Shown here one piece after another: positions 31,387-42,384 of a DNA stretch of 64,000 bases (the stretch's first letter is position 1; every line of letters begins with the position of its first letter). The position numbers were made by a program, and so were the translations under genes. The notes under the pieces were generated by a model. The model ran no database searches. It was not told the origin of the DNA and saw only the letters and a program-made list of their open reading frames with translations. This DNA is from Lucinisca nassula. Lineage: Eukaryota > Mollusca > Bivalvia > Lucinida > Lucinidae. Location of the stretch: assembly GCA_963580285.1 (NCBI GenBank), contig OY757019.1, forward strand, positions 60,904,587-60,968,586. Reading direction: 5' to 3'.

Positions 31387-32596
31387 ATGACGTCAACCGG
31401 CGATATTGAGTTGCGGAGTGTAGTGAAATTCTGTGTCGCTCTTAATAAATCACCGACGGAAACGCTGAAAATGATAAAATCAACAGGGAAATATGATAAA
31501 TGTAGTCCCGCGGTCGTCTACAAGTGGCACTCAAGGTTCAGGGGCGGAAGAGAGTCGATTTCGGACGATCCGAGGAGCGCCCGACTAGCCGTTGTAGCGT
31601 GTTCCGTTAGGTTTACAAGAACAGGGGAACAACAGTCAGGGTTCTTGCTGATGAACATGGTGTTTCGAGCTCCACAGTACATGGAGTATTGACAGATGAA
31701 CTTGGAATGTCTAAAGTTAGTGCGCGTTGGGTGCCAAGATTACTCACGGACACGGAAAAGGACGCCGGGTTCATTGTTCGCCGATGTTTCTCAGCCATTT
31801 CGACTCTGAAGGTGACGAGTTTTTGGATAGGATCATCACAACGGACGAGACCTGGTTACACCGTTTCGACACTGAGACCAAAGCTATGTCACCCGTTTGG
31901 AAAACCCCCGAGATTCTACCCTCAAAGAAGGCAAGGATACAGAAAAGTGCGGTGAAACACATGTTCATTTTCTTCATGGATCGGCACGGGATGATCTTAC
32001 ATAACAGTGTACCAGACGGACAGACTGTCACGGCAGCATACTATTCAAAGGTAATTGCTTTTCGCGTTTCGTTTAAAATTTGTAGGGCTACACTTTTTCT
32101 ATAATGGACGAGGAACTGATGTTCCAGTGTTAAACATGCATCGAAGTCTTTCAAGACTGGGTCATTTTGTGATTGCGTTTTGCTTTTTCAGGTCCTGAGG
32201 CGAGATCTCGAACATGCGATAAGAAAGAAACGCCCAAATAGGGATCTTGAGAGAGTAATCTTACACCAGGACAATGCTCCGGGACACCGAGCGGAATCTT
32301 CTCAAATGGAGATCAGTCTTTTTGGCTTTGATGTCTTGGAACATCCGACGTACAGCTCAGATCTTGCTCCTATGGATTTCCGGGTTTTTCCAGAATTGAA
32401 AGCGGGCTTGCGGGAATTAAGATTTAATTCGGCAGAAGAACTTGCAAAACAGAGTCAGTTAATTGTGTCGTCATTCTCCAAAGACTGGTATGTAGAAACC
32501 TTCAGTTAATGGGCATGCAGGCACAAGAAGTGCGTAGACATTGCTGAGGACTTTGTGGAGAAAGGGAGACATTCGCTGGACTTGAATAACGCTTGA
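31387..32596 (+). pseudogene. Mariner transposase (DD34D), disabled, with one likely intron
   Basis: A transposase of the Tc1/mariner superfamily, which cuts and joins element ends in the nucleus. It starts at ATG 31387. The N-terminal helix-turn-helix region ends in YKWHSRFRGGRESISDDPRS, the usual mariner WHxRF...DDPRSGRP block. The second HTH and linker give LADEHGVSSSTVHGVLTDEL and MSKVSARWVPRLLT. Catalytic residues are visible: TTDETW (first Asp), HQDNAPGH (second Asp) and DLAPMDF, whose second Asp lies 34 residues after the second catalytic Asp. Lesions: a frameshift at about 31600-31640, another at about 31755-31765, and a TAA at 32507-32509 about 29 codons before the natural-looking end at TGA 32594. 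A 141 bp GT-AG segment (32051-32191) separates TAAYYSK from VLRRDLEHAI. Not functional as it stands. Similarity is recalled from the mariner family. Confidence 0.9.
32051..32191 (+). other. Probable spliceosomal intron in mariner transposase
   Basis: The exon-intron borders read CAAAG|GTAATTG and TTTGCTTTTTCAG|GTCC. The 3' end has a strong pyrimidine tract. Removing it joins two parts that are contiguous in other mariner transposases; reading through it hits a stop at 32104. Length 141 nt keeps the frame. Confidence 0.7.
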
Positions 32597-32819
32597 CGTG
32601 TTCACGACGTCATATTGACTTTAGCGTGCACCTGGTACGTGTTTCATAGGTTCATATAATCAATATAAAATTTTCATTTTTAAGTATATCATTATCATTT
32701 TCTCATAAGTTGTAGCAGAGATGTTGAAGTTTAAGAAGATATAAAATTCTACTTGCTATTATGGTTATTGCCCTTTTTATAGCAAAATTCTACGAACTTT
32801 CCGAAGAACCCTCGTATAT

Positions 32820-33140
32820 TAATATGTCTTAAATAATAAAATGCCAATAGTATGATATAATGCTATGTTAATTTATTTCAGGGCATTTGATCAAAATGAA
32901 GGTTTTTAAATAGTTGGTTTGGTCTTTATTTCATTAGCAATACAAATATAAAACACAACCGGCGTACGATTTACAACAATTGATTCAGAAACAATGGCGT
33001 TTGAATTATTGGATCTTAAATAAAATAGTTAAATGCGATATGCTAATTTGTGACAAGTTCAAATCGACCCTATCTATTTCTTTTTGTCCAGAAAAAAAAT
33101 TGTAACCGTTTTTCAGTCAGATTAGTTTTAGCTCACTTGG
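32820..33140. other. No gene recognised
   Basis: AT-rich sequence between the mariner and the next array; nothing identified. Confidence 0.5.
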
Positions 33141-34560
33141 GCGAATGGCGAAAAGAACTATTCCAAGTTATAGAGGTAGTCCATCCGTCGTCCGTCCGTC
33201 GTCCGACAGACCTTTAACAAGTTATATATTTGAAGCCTGCAGGCTGATATCAATCATTTTACCTGTAGCATGCCTCTGGTGGGGGATTGATGACATAAGC
33301 TGTTTATCGTAATTTAAATTTACAATGGGAAAATGCTTATAACCACCGTAGCACCTTTTTTGATCGGATCTTTCAGAAACTTTAATGTTAGGTGGCTGTG
33401 GATGAAAACTCGGATTCGTTCGAAAACCGGCAAAGTCATAGAGTTACGTCCCCTTGATTGCTACAAATGCCTATTTTTGACCTTGTCATCATCGTAGTCC
33501 CTTCAGTTTTGATCGGAACTTCCTGAAACTTATATATAAAGACATGTAAGTCAGGGAAAGAAGCTCGAATAGGTTACAAAACAGGCGATGTCGGCCTATT
33601 TGTCACAGAATTATGCCCCTTCCCTTCCTGAAAATGCGTCGGCCTATTTGTCATAGAATTATGCCCCTTTCCTTCCTGAAAATGTCCACTGTAGCTCCTT
33701 CAATAATGACGGGATCTCCCTGTAACTTATAAACAGGTAGACTGCTGATAAAAAGGTCCAATGGGTGCGAAAACTGGTGAGGTCGGCCTATCTATCATAG
33801 AGTTACGTCCCTCTGATTGCAAAACATACCTATTTTTGATCTTGTCATCACCGTTGGCCCTTCAGTTTTATCTGATCTTCTTGAAACGTCTTGAAACTTA
33901 CGTATAAGTAAGTCGGGGGTATAAGCTCGGATGAGTTCGCAAACTTATGAGATGGGTCTGTCTCTCATAGAGCTAAGTCCATTTGATTGCAGAAAATGCC
34001 TATTTTGATCTTGCCATCACCGTAGCCCTTACTAACAACTTTGCTTGCAGTGTTTGCTCTTGCATTAAGTACTATAATTAGGCATTCGGATATCCTCGGT
34101 TGTGTTTTTTTTTACTCATTAAATTATTGTTCACTTCGACATTCGCTCTCTAAATGTGAGTCCTAAAATGATTATAATCTATGTGCATCACAAAGCTACT
34201 TATTACACGGACTCTCTAGTACATCATTTGTTTGAAAAGATAATCGGCCAGCATTCTCTTCGCAAATTCTTGTGACCTAATTTCAGGGACACATGGTGTC
34301 TGTGTTAACAGTGCTTTTGACTACAAAACATTTTTTTCCCAAAAAGGAAATTGTATCTTTTGTCAACAATATACATGTTTATTTTGAACATAGAGTAGTC
34401 GTACAATTCGCCTCGATTCATATTGGAATATACATAGTCAAACCGAGACAAATACATGTTAACCCTCCGATGATCTGCTTTCGGTTTTGGATGAGTTCAA
34501 AAACTTGTGAGGTCGGCCAGTCTGTCAAAGAGTCATGTCCCTTTGATTGTAGAAAATGTC
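33140..34560 (+). repeat. Pearl-like tandem core array 6
   Basis: Starts with a CCGT-type run (CCGTCGTCCGTCCGTCGTCCG at 33187-33207, shown here as a composite of CCGTCGT units). Four or five units of about 170-190 bp follow, with TCATAGAGTTACGTCCC, TTGATTGCAAAAAATGCCTA, TTTTTGACCTTGTCATCACC and GTGAGGTCGGCCTATCTGTC. A last unit lies apart at about 34480-34560. 34060-34470 between them has no recognised feature. Confidence 0.75.
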
Positions 34561-35925
34561 CATCTTATGTCCCTGATAGCGATAACAGGGACATATTGTT
34601 TTCGCCCCCTGAATGTGTTGGTTTGTTGGTAAAATTTTACATTGGTCATAACTTTTGAACCGTTTGAGATAGAAAAACGAAGTGGAATCGATACAATTAA
34701 CACACAGCTCCCATCAGAGACACCAAAGGGAAAGAAACACAAACATGAATCAACAGACTCCAATGGAAACATGAATAGCGGAAAGCCAAAAGGACAAAAT
34801 GGCAAATAAGCTATCCAAAATAAAATAATATGAGCGACACAAACACCCAAAGACAAACCATAACAAAAATAAATCGCGACAGAAGAATCGCATTGGAACG
34901 GTCAGCGGATACGAATTCCACTGGGGGGGGGGGGGGGGGGGGGGGCTTAAATCGATTTTACGTGGCCACAATCCTCGCCCTTACTTCCGTCGCGACAAAT
35001 AATTTGTTCAGTCAGCATGAAGGCCTCCTAACTCATCATTGGAACATCTCCGTGAACACAAAAAACAAACAACCACAGAGATGAAACAAGGGTTAGAGCC
35101 TTCGTATATGGCAGGTAAGTTACTTGTGATAAGGGGTCCCCAGTCATAAAAATGAACTTTGACCTTGTCCTTGACCTGTGGTCTACTTTAAAGGAAAATG
35201 AAGATTGGTAATAACTTTTGAACCATTGGGGATAGAGCCTTCATATCCGGCATGTAGGTTCCTTGGGACAAGGGCTTCCCATACATTAAAAGAAAATTTA
35301 CATGTGACCTTAAACCATTTGAGATAGAGCCTTCATATTTGGCACATGGGTTCCTTGTGAACTGCTTCTCATCCATACAACACTATTGACCTTGACTTTT
35401 GACCTACTCAATCAAACTTTTGAATCATTTGGGATACAACCTTTGCACGTGGGAATGTAGGTTCCTTGTGTCAAGGGCTTCCCACTCTTACAAAAAGCCC
35501 GAGACCTATTTTAAAGAAAAACATAACATTAGACACAACTTTTGTACCAATTGTGATAAAGCCCCCATATTTAGCATGTAGGTTCCTTGTGACAAGGGCT
35601 TCCCACTCATTAATAAAAGAAATGTGGCCTTGACATTGATCTGTGCCCTATATTACCATATCTTTTGAACCGTTTGAAATATAGCGTTCATATTTGGCAT
35701 GCAGGTTCCTTGTCACACGAGCTTCCTGCTCATACAAACAAAATTTACATTGGCCTTCACCTGCGACCTGTTTTAAAGAATGAAAATAATACTAGTCATA
35801 ACTTTTTGTACCATTTGAGATAGAGATTTCATATTTAGCATTATGTTCCTTGTGACAAGGGTTTCCCACTCACTGACCTGTGACCTTGACTTTTAACAGA
35901 GACGTACTTAACCATAACGTTGGAA
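34560..35925 (+). repeat. Pearl-like tandem core array 7 (inverse of array 3)
   Basis: Opens with GATAGCGATAACAGGGACAT ATTGTTT, the complement of the end of array 3. Units follow containing TAACTTTTGAACCGTTTGAG ATAGAGCCTTC, GGCATGTAGGTTCCTTGTGA and CAAGGGCTTCCCACTCAT. About eight units of 130-150 bp. Interrupted by a PLE-1 fragment at 34674-35093. Confidence 0.8.
34674..35093 (-). mobile_element. PLE-1 3' region inserted in array 7
   Basis: Same sequence as the 28.6 and 45.8 kb tails, with a 23-base G tract at 34923-34945. The array unit consensus GAGATAGAGCC is interrupted as GAGATAGA ... TAGAGCC, so TAGA (34670-34673 and 35094-35097) may be a short target duplication. Both ends are truncated relative to other copies. 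Confidence 0.75.
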
Positions 35926-35929
35926 GCGT

Positions 35930-37325
35930 TGGAGTTCCGAAATGTCAATGATGTCTTTCTCAAGATATTGAGCGGAAAATAATTTTGACGTCATTCAAGG
36001 GCTGTAACTCTGCAGGAAAAAGACGCAAAATGCCGCGTCAAAATTCAAAGCTAAATCTTGTCGAAATAAATTTACATACTAAATATGATCAAAATTGGTC
36101 GTTTGATTCTTAAGATATTGAGCAGAAACAACATTCTGGGGTCAGGCAAGGTCCATAACACTGTGTAACAATCCCAAAATAGAGGTTGTTAATATCAATT
36201 CGTTTGCATAATTGATCGCAGCCCATCATTTTGTTCTCAAAGATATTGAGCGGAAACAAGTGTGGACATCATTCAAGGACCATAACACTGCTGAAAACTA
36301 ACACAAAATACCATGTGCAAATCCAGAGCTAGATCTCGTCAACATTCATTTCCATACCGAATTTGATCAAAGTCCATCAATTCTTTGGAGTGCAAACGTA
36401 TTTTGACGTCATTCAAGGGCCGTGTCTCTCCTGAAAATAGACCAAAATGCCGAGTAACAACCCCAAGCTAGATCTGGTCAATGTAAATTCAAATACTAAA
36501 TATAATCAAAACTAACCATATCTTTCTCACGATATTAAGCGGAAACGTCATTTTACGTCATTCAAGTGTCATAACTCTGCTGAAAAAAAAGACTAAAAAT
36601 GCCGCGTAAATTTCTCAAATTAGATACTAAATATGATCAAAATTAATCATATGTTTCTTAAGATACAGAGCGAAAAATCTTTCTGCGGTCAGGCAATGGC
36701 AATAACTCTGCTGAAAAATGACGCAAAAAGATGTGTAACAACGCCAAACCAGATAGAGGTTGTCAATAGCAATCCATATGCAAAATTTGATAAAAATCCA
36801 TCATTCCTTTCTCAAGATATTGAGTGGAAACAAATGTCGACATCATTCAAGGGTCAAAACTAAAACATACCGTGTAACACTCCTAAGATAAATCGCGTTA
36901 ACATTAATTCAAATAACAAATTTGATCAAAATCAATCCATTCTTTCTCAAGCTATTGAACGGGCACTATTTTTGACGTCATTCAAGGGTCACAAATCTGC
37001 TAAACATTTACACAACATGCAGTTAACAATCCCAATCTAGATCTTGTCAACATAAATTCACATACTAAATATGATCAAAATTAATTATATCTTTCTCAAG
37101 ATATTGAGCGGAAAGGCATTTTGACGCATTTCAAGGGCCACAACTCTGCTGAAAATAGACTCAAATTGCCGCGTAACAATCCCAAACTACGCGTTGTCAA
37201 TATCAAATCATATGCAAAATATGATGAAAATCCACCCATTTGTTTTCATGATATTGTGCGGAAATAACGCACGAACAGACGGACGGACGGACGGACGGAC
37301 AGACAATGTGAAACAGTATATACCA
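35930..37325 (-). repeat. Pearl-like tandem core array 8
   Basis: About seven units of roughly 180 bp with AAGATATTGAGCGGAAA, TTTTGACGTCATTCAAGGGC, CATAACTCTGCTGAAAA, AAAATGCCGCGTAACAA and ACTAAATATGATCAAAATTA. It ends at 37272-37303 in GGACGGACGGACGGACGGAC and CAGACAATGTGAAACAGTAT ATACC, resembling the end of array 2. The small frame 36633-36863 is a repeat artefact. Confidence 0.82.
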
Positions 37326-37329
37326 TACT

Positions 37330-37890
37330 TCTTATGCGGAGTGTATAATTTCCGTTAACTGTATTGTCGTACGGTAATGAGCATGAATAATCTAGGGTTT
37401 CTTAAGCTTAAGATCTTGGTAGTTTTTGATTAGCCTTAGTTCCAGTGAATGACTTACAACCACGCAACCAGAAATTTAGCAACACGACTGCTCCCCGTGA
37501 TACATTTGATGATTTTTGCAACGAAATAACGCTTTTGTCGTAATTAAGCTTCTGAACAAGTTTGAGAGATGACTGTCAACCATGGCGGAACGATTGCGTA
37601 GCTTATCCTTCTCAGATGATTGGCCGAAACTTTCAGGCAACTGACGTAATAGTCAAAACATTTTTGAAGAAGGCGGGATTGCAGTGGTATATACTTTTGA
37701 CAATCGCTAAGCTCCGCCTCCGTTTCTGCGTGAGGTGGTATTTACCGGCATTCAATATGGATTACGGTTTCTTTGTACTTTGACAAACATGTCACTTGTG
37801 ACGGAATTCTTGGTCATCTGACGTACTCGTATTGCACTTTAATAAACCGACGATTGGTGCCGTATTGCTAAACTGCTAAATGTGTGGTTG
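37330..37890. other. No gene recognised
   Basis: A 20-codon frame starts at ATG 37580 (MAERLRSLSFSDDWPKLSG) and stops; the overlapping 73-codon frame has no domain. Several short hyphenated repeats of GGCGGA / TCCGCC occur, but nothing is assigned. Confidence 0.35.
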
Positions 37891-38147
37891 TATAGGTCAT
37901 ATTGGAGACGTTGCTTCCAATTTTGTGGGACTTTTACCCGACTTTGAGAAGAAATGACATCTAAAACCTTGTCGCCCAATGAAACCAATAGGGTTTAAAA
38001 ACATGGACGGTCCGACTCGCACCGCTTTGCCTGGGCTGGCTTAGATCCACTAAACGGTTTACCAGTACCCGTGTGCAGTCGGTTTCATCTCTGTTTGAAA
38101 GCATCTTGTAGCCCATCTTTTTGTTCAAGCCCCCAATGGGCGGGGGG
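37891..38147 (-). mobile_element. SINE-B copy lacking the tail
   Basis: Starts inside the body (TATAGGTCATATTGGAGACG) and runs to CCCCAATGGGCGGGGGG. The CAAATCAAAC / GTTAAACC tail is missing. 38150-38560 has no recognised feature. Confidence 0.8.
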
Positions 38148-38561
38148 AGGCAGTCTGTGTTTGTATATACTGGTAAGCAATTAATAACATTCTGCTATTT
38201 TTGTGTTATATTTGCCCACTTTGAATTGAAGTTGTATAAAATTCATTTTTAAATTGAATTTATATTAACCAAAAAATGTAAAACAAATCCCAAAAACGTT
38301 CAACAGATAAAAACACAAGCTTATATAAGGGCATAGCGTATATGTTTTAGACATTGGCAGACGTGCCTAATAGGACACGTTGTTGGGAAAAACAACAACA
38401 AACTAACAGGAATGAAAACGTCGTTGCTGAAAAGTGCTCACAAAATGGACATGATCTATAATCATTAGTCTCAGTATTTTTTTCTGTCTCCTGCCTGGTT
38501 GTCGTCTGATCTCATCAAGTATTTTTATTGAGTTGCGTCAAGCGAAAATTGTCTTGGGACA

Positions 38562-39145
38562 TCTCCCTTAGAGGTCTATCCTAAGCCTGTGAGTCAACTC
38601 TTAGAGGACTATCCTAAGCCTGTGTATCAACTCTTAGAGGACTATACTAAGCCTGTGTATCAACTCTTAGAGGACTATCCTAAGTCTGTGTATCAACTCT
38701 TAGAGGACTATCCTAAGCCTGTGTATCAACTCTTAGAGGACTATCCTAAGCCTGTGTAGCAACTCTTAGAGGACTATCCTAAGCCTGTGTATCAACTCTT
38801 ACAGGACTATCCTAAGCCTGTGTAGCAACTCTTAAAGGACTATCCTAAGCCTGTGTAGCCACTCTTAGAGGACTATCCTAAGCCTGTGTAGCAACTCTTA
38901 GAGGACCAGCCTAAGCCTGTGTAGCAACTCTTGGAGGACTATCCTTAACATGTGTATCAACTCTTGGCGGACCATCCTAAGCTTGTGTATCAACTCTTAG
39001 AGGACTATCCTAAGCCTGTGTATAAACTCTTTGAGGACTATCCTAAGCCTGTGTATCAACTCTAAGAGGACTATCCTAAGCCTGTGTATCAACTCTTAAA
39101 GGACTATCCTAAGCCTGTGTATCAACTCTTAGAGGACTATCCTAA
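38562..39145 (+). repeat. 33 bp minisatellite, ~17.6 copies
   Basis: Unit CTCTTAGAGGACTATCCTAA GCCTGTGTATCAA, constant in length. Because 33 is a multiple of three, one frame reads an 11-residue repeat, QLLEDYPKPVY. However, units 6, 8, 9, 10 and 11 change TAT to TAG, so the frame is broken. No start codon or splice context is visible. Confidence 0.95.
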
Positions 39146-39149
39146 ATAT

Positions 39150-39400
39150 GTTCTAGATAGTGTTATCATTTGAAAGCAAGGAATACACCACAGAACTGGA
39201 AAATAAGGAGTGTTCAGGTTTTCTGGGCCGGACTAGCTAGTTTGGGCCAATTAGGCCTCATCAATGACCCTCAGATATTTTCAAAATTCGACAATGGAAT
39301 CAATGATCCAAACGGACAAGAAACTATAAACTACACTATGATGTAGGGCAGGGACACTTTTTACGGCCGCATAAGTGTATCAATTCAGTCAGAGAACAAC
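39150..39400 (-). mobile_element. HHR-family repeat with decayed hammerhead
   Basis: Shares GGAAGCAAGGAATACACCA-like, TTTTCTGGGCCGGACTAGCT and TATGATGTAGGGCAGGGACA boxes with the copy at 56.1 kb. The ribozyme at 39225-39270 (minus) keeps GGCC-TAATT-GGCC stem II and CTAGCTAG stem III. Its cores are TTGATGA and CAAA, so cleavage should be lost. Confidence 0.75.
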
Positions 39401-39483
39401 AGTCTGAAGCAGATTTTGGTCAACTGCATCCATATATCTCTCAGTTAAGTCACTGGTCCGACTACGACATGCAGGCTTAGACT

Positions 39484-39817
39484 TGTGGAGCGTGATAGCC
39501 CAGTGGTTAGTGCACTTGCATCTGATGCTAGAGGTCCCGGGTTCGATCTCCGGCAGCGGCGATAAAATTTCGGTGTCCGAACACGCTCGATTGGCATCAT
39601 TTGCAGGGACTGAATGTCATAAAGTGCACCGTCCTTCGGATCGGGACGTTAACTAGGGGGTGGGGGGGGGGGCTGTGCAGGGAGAACCATCCCCTGTGCA
39701 GGTTAATAAAGAACCCTACCGTAATTACATGATTACTGTGTAGGCTTTCAACCTGCAAAACCTGGAGTGTATGTAATGTAGACCTGCGAGTAATGGCCAA
39801 ATGTGACCGATCGCAGT

Positions 39818-39880
<63 letters not shown>

Positions 39881-39893
39881 AAAGAAAGAAAGA
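39484..39893 (+). mobile_element. SINE-D copy 1, tRNA head and (GAAA)n tail
   Basis: A-box-like ATAGCCCAGTGGTTAGTGC and B-box-like GGGTTCGATCTCC, then GCGGCGATAAAATTTCGGTG, GGACGTTAACTAGG and CCCTGTGCAGGTTAATAAAG. It ends in a purine (GAAA)n run at about 39819-39892. Minus-strand poly-Ser/Phe frames over the tail are artefacts. Confidence 0.85.
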
Positions 39894-40071
39894 CTCAACT
39901 GGGAGCACAAGCCCGGACACAGTTTTGCATGATTCAGCTTTCAAGATATTGGACGCAGTTTTGTATTTTAATTGTTAACTTTAAAATGTTATAGCCGTTC
40001 TTTTCATTTCTGATCCATAACGTAAGGAAAACAGGAAGCTTACGAGACATAAATGACATAAAGTGGTCCGC

Positions 40072-40388
40072 TCAGCTGACAGGAGCTCAGTGGTATGCGA
40101 ATATTGCTACAGAGACCCGGGTTCGATCCCTTGTAAGCGGTGATAAAATTTGGTGTCGTAGCATGCACCTTTGGCATTTTGGAAGCATGACTAAAGTTGT
40201 GCCGTTCTTCCAAGTGGGATATTAACTGCGCCCATCTCTCGCCCCTGTGCAGGAAAGATTATCCGCTGTGCAGTTTAAAGATACATGTCCTCCATATACC
40301 CTTTCATCATGTCAATATGCAGTGTGTTGAAAAATGTTCTAATCGGCAGCGTATGCAGATTGGTGATTAATAGGTCGCAATATGTTTA

Positions 40389-40424
<36 letters not shown>

Positions 40425-40428
40425 AAAC
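40072..40428 (+). mobile_element. SINE-D copy 2
   Basis: Head AGGAGCTCAGTGGTATGCG with B box GGGTTCGATCCC, then GCGGTGATAAAATTTGGTGT, TATTAACTGCGCCC and CCCCTGTGCAGG, and a (GAAA)n tail at about 40390-40427. Same orientation as copy 1. 40430-40740 has no recognised feature; the frame at 40526-40786 is unassigned. Confidence 0.82.
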
Positions 40429-40744
40429 ATAGTAACCCTCAACATAGACAAACAAATCGACTCAAAAATAGCAAGCCAAAGTCTTACAAGAGCGGGTTGC
40501 TAGCCGTTTGACCAAATAACAGTTCATGCATATTAGTGGAAATGATAAATGTTCCTGTGTTGTGATGTTTTACACCAAACTGTCTTTTTCAATTTCCGAA
40601 AGGCAGCCAATTCCGGCATTTGATAAGGACGTAGCAATAGAGTTGTTGTGTATTAGCCCCAAAACATTCATCACCCAAGATATTATCTCCGGCTTTATCC
40701 GGTACAGTTCTAATAATACTGTACTTACTCTAAATATTGCAGTA

Positions 40745-40945
40745 AGAACATCACGTGAACAAGTCCGTGAAATGAAGACCCCCTAAACCCCACTTTATAT
40801 AGAGAAAACGGGGTTTTACAGGGTCATTCATTATTTTGGTAATTTCTGCTCCAGGACATACCTAGATTGTGGGTACTCGTTAGAACCGCCTCAATGAGGC
40901 GGTTCTTACGAGCATACACAACCTATGTTTTGAGCCTTTATAGGA
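40745..40945. mobile_element. MITE-1 copy
   Basis: CCCCACTTTATATAGAG and GGGGTTTTACAGGG boxes, then TGTGGGTACTCGTTAGAACC GCCTCAATGAGGCGGTTC and the right arm. 40946-41548 holds no recognised element; the frame 40867-41226 begins inside the MITE and has no domain. Confidence 0.82.
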
Positions 40946-41548
40946 AAAATATCAAGGATTTTCATCAGAAAAGTAGCAATTTTGGAGATGTGAAAAATGC
41001 ACTATGTCGCACGGGTGTGTTATCAGTATGGTACTTTTGTAGTATGAAGCTATATTTAAGAATGCCATTTTCAGATGCAGTCTTCGAATTCTGGTTACTT
41101 AGGTACTCTCGAAGCATAACTGATCTTTTTTTGAACTGCAGTTGGACACGAAAATATCAGTTATATGAAATGGGCTGTCATGGCATTTTCAACATGATGC
41201 AGAACAACCCATTTCATCATCCGTAATATTTCAAGCATAGGTAAATAGTATAGCTGAAAATGAATATGTACTTCACATATATATCTTCATATAATGCGGA
41301 TCAGTTTTCAGTGTGATTCTATACCAGTATTTAGGGTTAATACGTTTATGGGCGGACTTGATGGCTTATTCTTAGATTGATTTTAGAATCTGTCTGTGCA
41401 TGCATATATTGATAAGCTACTGACAGGGCTGTATGCCTAGTCTTGCAAAACTGGCAATGCCTTTATTCTATCAAACTGTATGCATTTTCAATCGGAAACT
41501 GCAATATGGAAAATATATCACCAGGAAGTGGGTATACAATTGGCTCAT

Positions 41549-41876
41549 TTGTTTGTTTGTGTTGGAGTTTAACGGCCCAGTCAACACTATTTCAGGTCAC
41601 TGTTGAACCGGTCAGTTTGCCTATACACACTTTTCCTGGGCAGGTGTATATGTAAGCGGTTAACTAGTACAGTGAACATTCTTTTGTCAGAAACTGACAA
41701 CTGCCCTTCTTGAATCTGCCTTTCTTGAATCGGCGGAAGGGAGAGAATGATCGTAGAAAAGATTTGATGGTCAATCCCCGCGAAAGAATGTTGGTGAACC
41801 TGGCAGGTACCAAACCCGGGTCCTCAAGATCGCCATTCAGACGAGCATCCGACTGAGCTACCGAGGCCCGCGCACA
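41549..41876 (-). mobile_element. SINE-C copy, full length
   Basis: Tail complement TTTGTTTGTGTTGGAGTTTA ACGGCCCAGTCAACAC, then the shared SINE-B-like core (CTTTTCCTGGGCAGG, GTAAGCGGTTAACTAGTAC), CAACTGCCCTTCTTGAATC and the tRNA head, GGTACCAAACCCGGGTC ... CCGACTGAGCTACCGAGGCC. The best copy for aligning SINE-C to SINE-B. Confidence 0.85.
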
Positions 41877-41887
41877 ATTGGATCATT

Positions 41888-42188
41888 ATTGTTTGTTTGT
41901 TTGATTTGAGGTTTAACGTCCCCGTCAACACTGTAAAGGTCATTTTGGAGACGTTGCTTCCATTTTGTGGGACTTTTACCCGACATTGAGATGAAATGAC
42001 ATCTCAAGCCCTGTCGCCCAATGAAACCAATAGGGTTTATTAGCATGGACGGTCCGCCTCGCACCACGGTTCCTGGACAGGCTTAGATCCTCCAAGCGGT
42101 TTACCAGTACTAGTGTGCGGGCCGGATTCAGCTCTGCGTGGAAGCATCATGCAGCCCATATATTTCTTCAAGCCCCTATGGGCGGGGG
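41888..42188 (-). mobile_element. SINE-B copy, full length
   Basis: GTTTGTTTGTTTGATTTGAG GTTTAACGTCCCCGTC through to AAGCCCCTATGGGCGGGGGC. It lies immediately beside the SINE-C, both in minus orientation. The overlapping frame at 41858-42067 is a chance frame. Confidence 0.88.
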
Positions 42189-42384
42189 CGATTGGATCAT
42201 TATTTGTCCTGAAACAAAAGACAACAAAATTGAGGGAAGCCGCTTTAAATGCCTCTCACAAGATAAATGCATAATTATTATTACTCTTGACCTGCTGAAA
42301 CACTAACCTACAGTGTAGCTCCAGATCGGATAGCTTCTGAAGAAACCACTGAATAGGATCATTCAGTTTGTATATTTTGACGAA

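Larger units (their letters stand above)
30998..32814 (+). mobile_element. Full-length mariner-like element, 1,817 bp
   Basis: The terminal inverted repeats are 27 bp: CGAGGGTTGTTCGGAAAGTT CGTAGAA on the left and the same sequence with one G/C difference, inverted, on the right. It is flanked by TA at 30996-30997 and 32815-32816, the mariner target duplication. It encloses one decayed transposase on the plus strand with about 390 bp of leader. Both ends look intact, so it could still be moved by a transposase supplied in trans. It is longer than the usual 1.3 kb mariner, partly because of the long leader and an intron-like segment. Confidence 0.95.

Noticed and set aside
39597..39944. 115-codon minus-strand frame with FFLS repeats
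   Set aside because: It is a translation of the (GAAA)n tail of SINE-D and its body.
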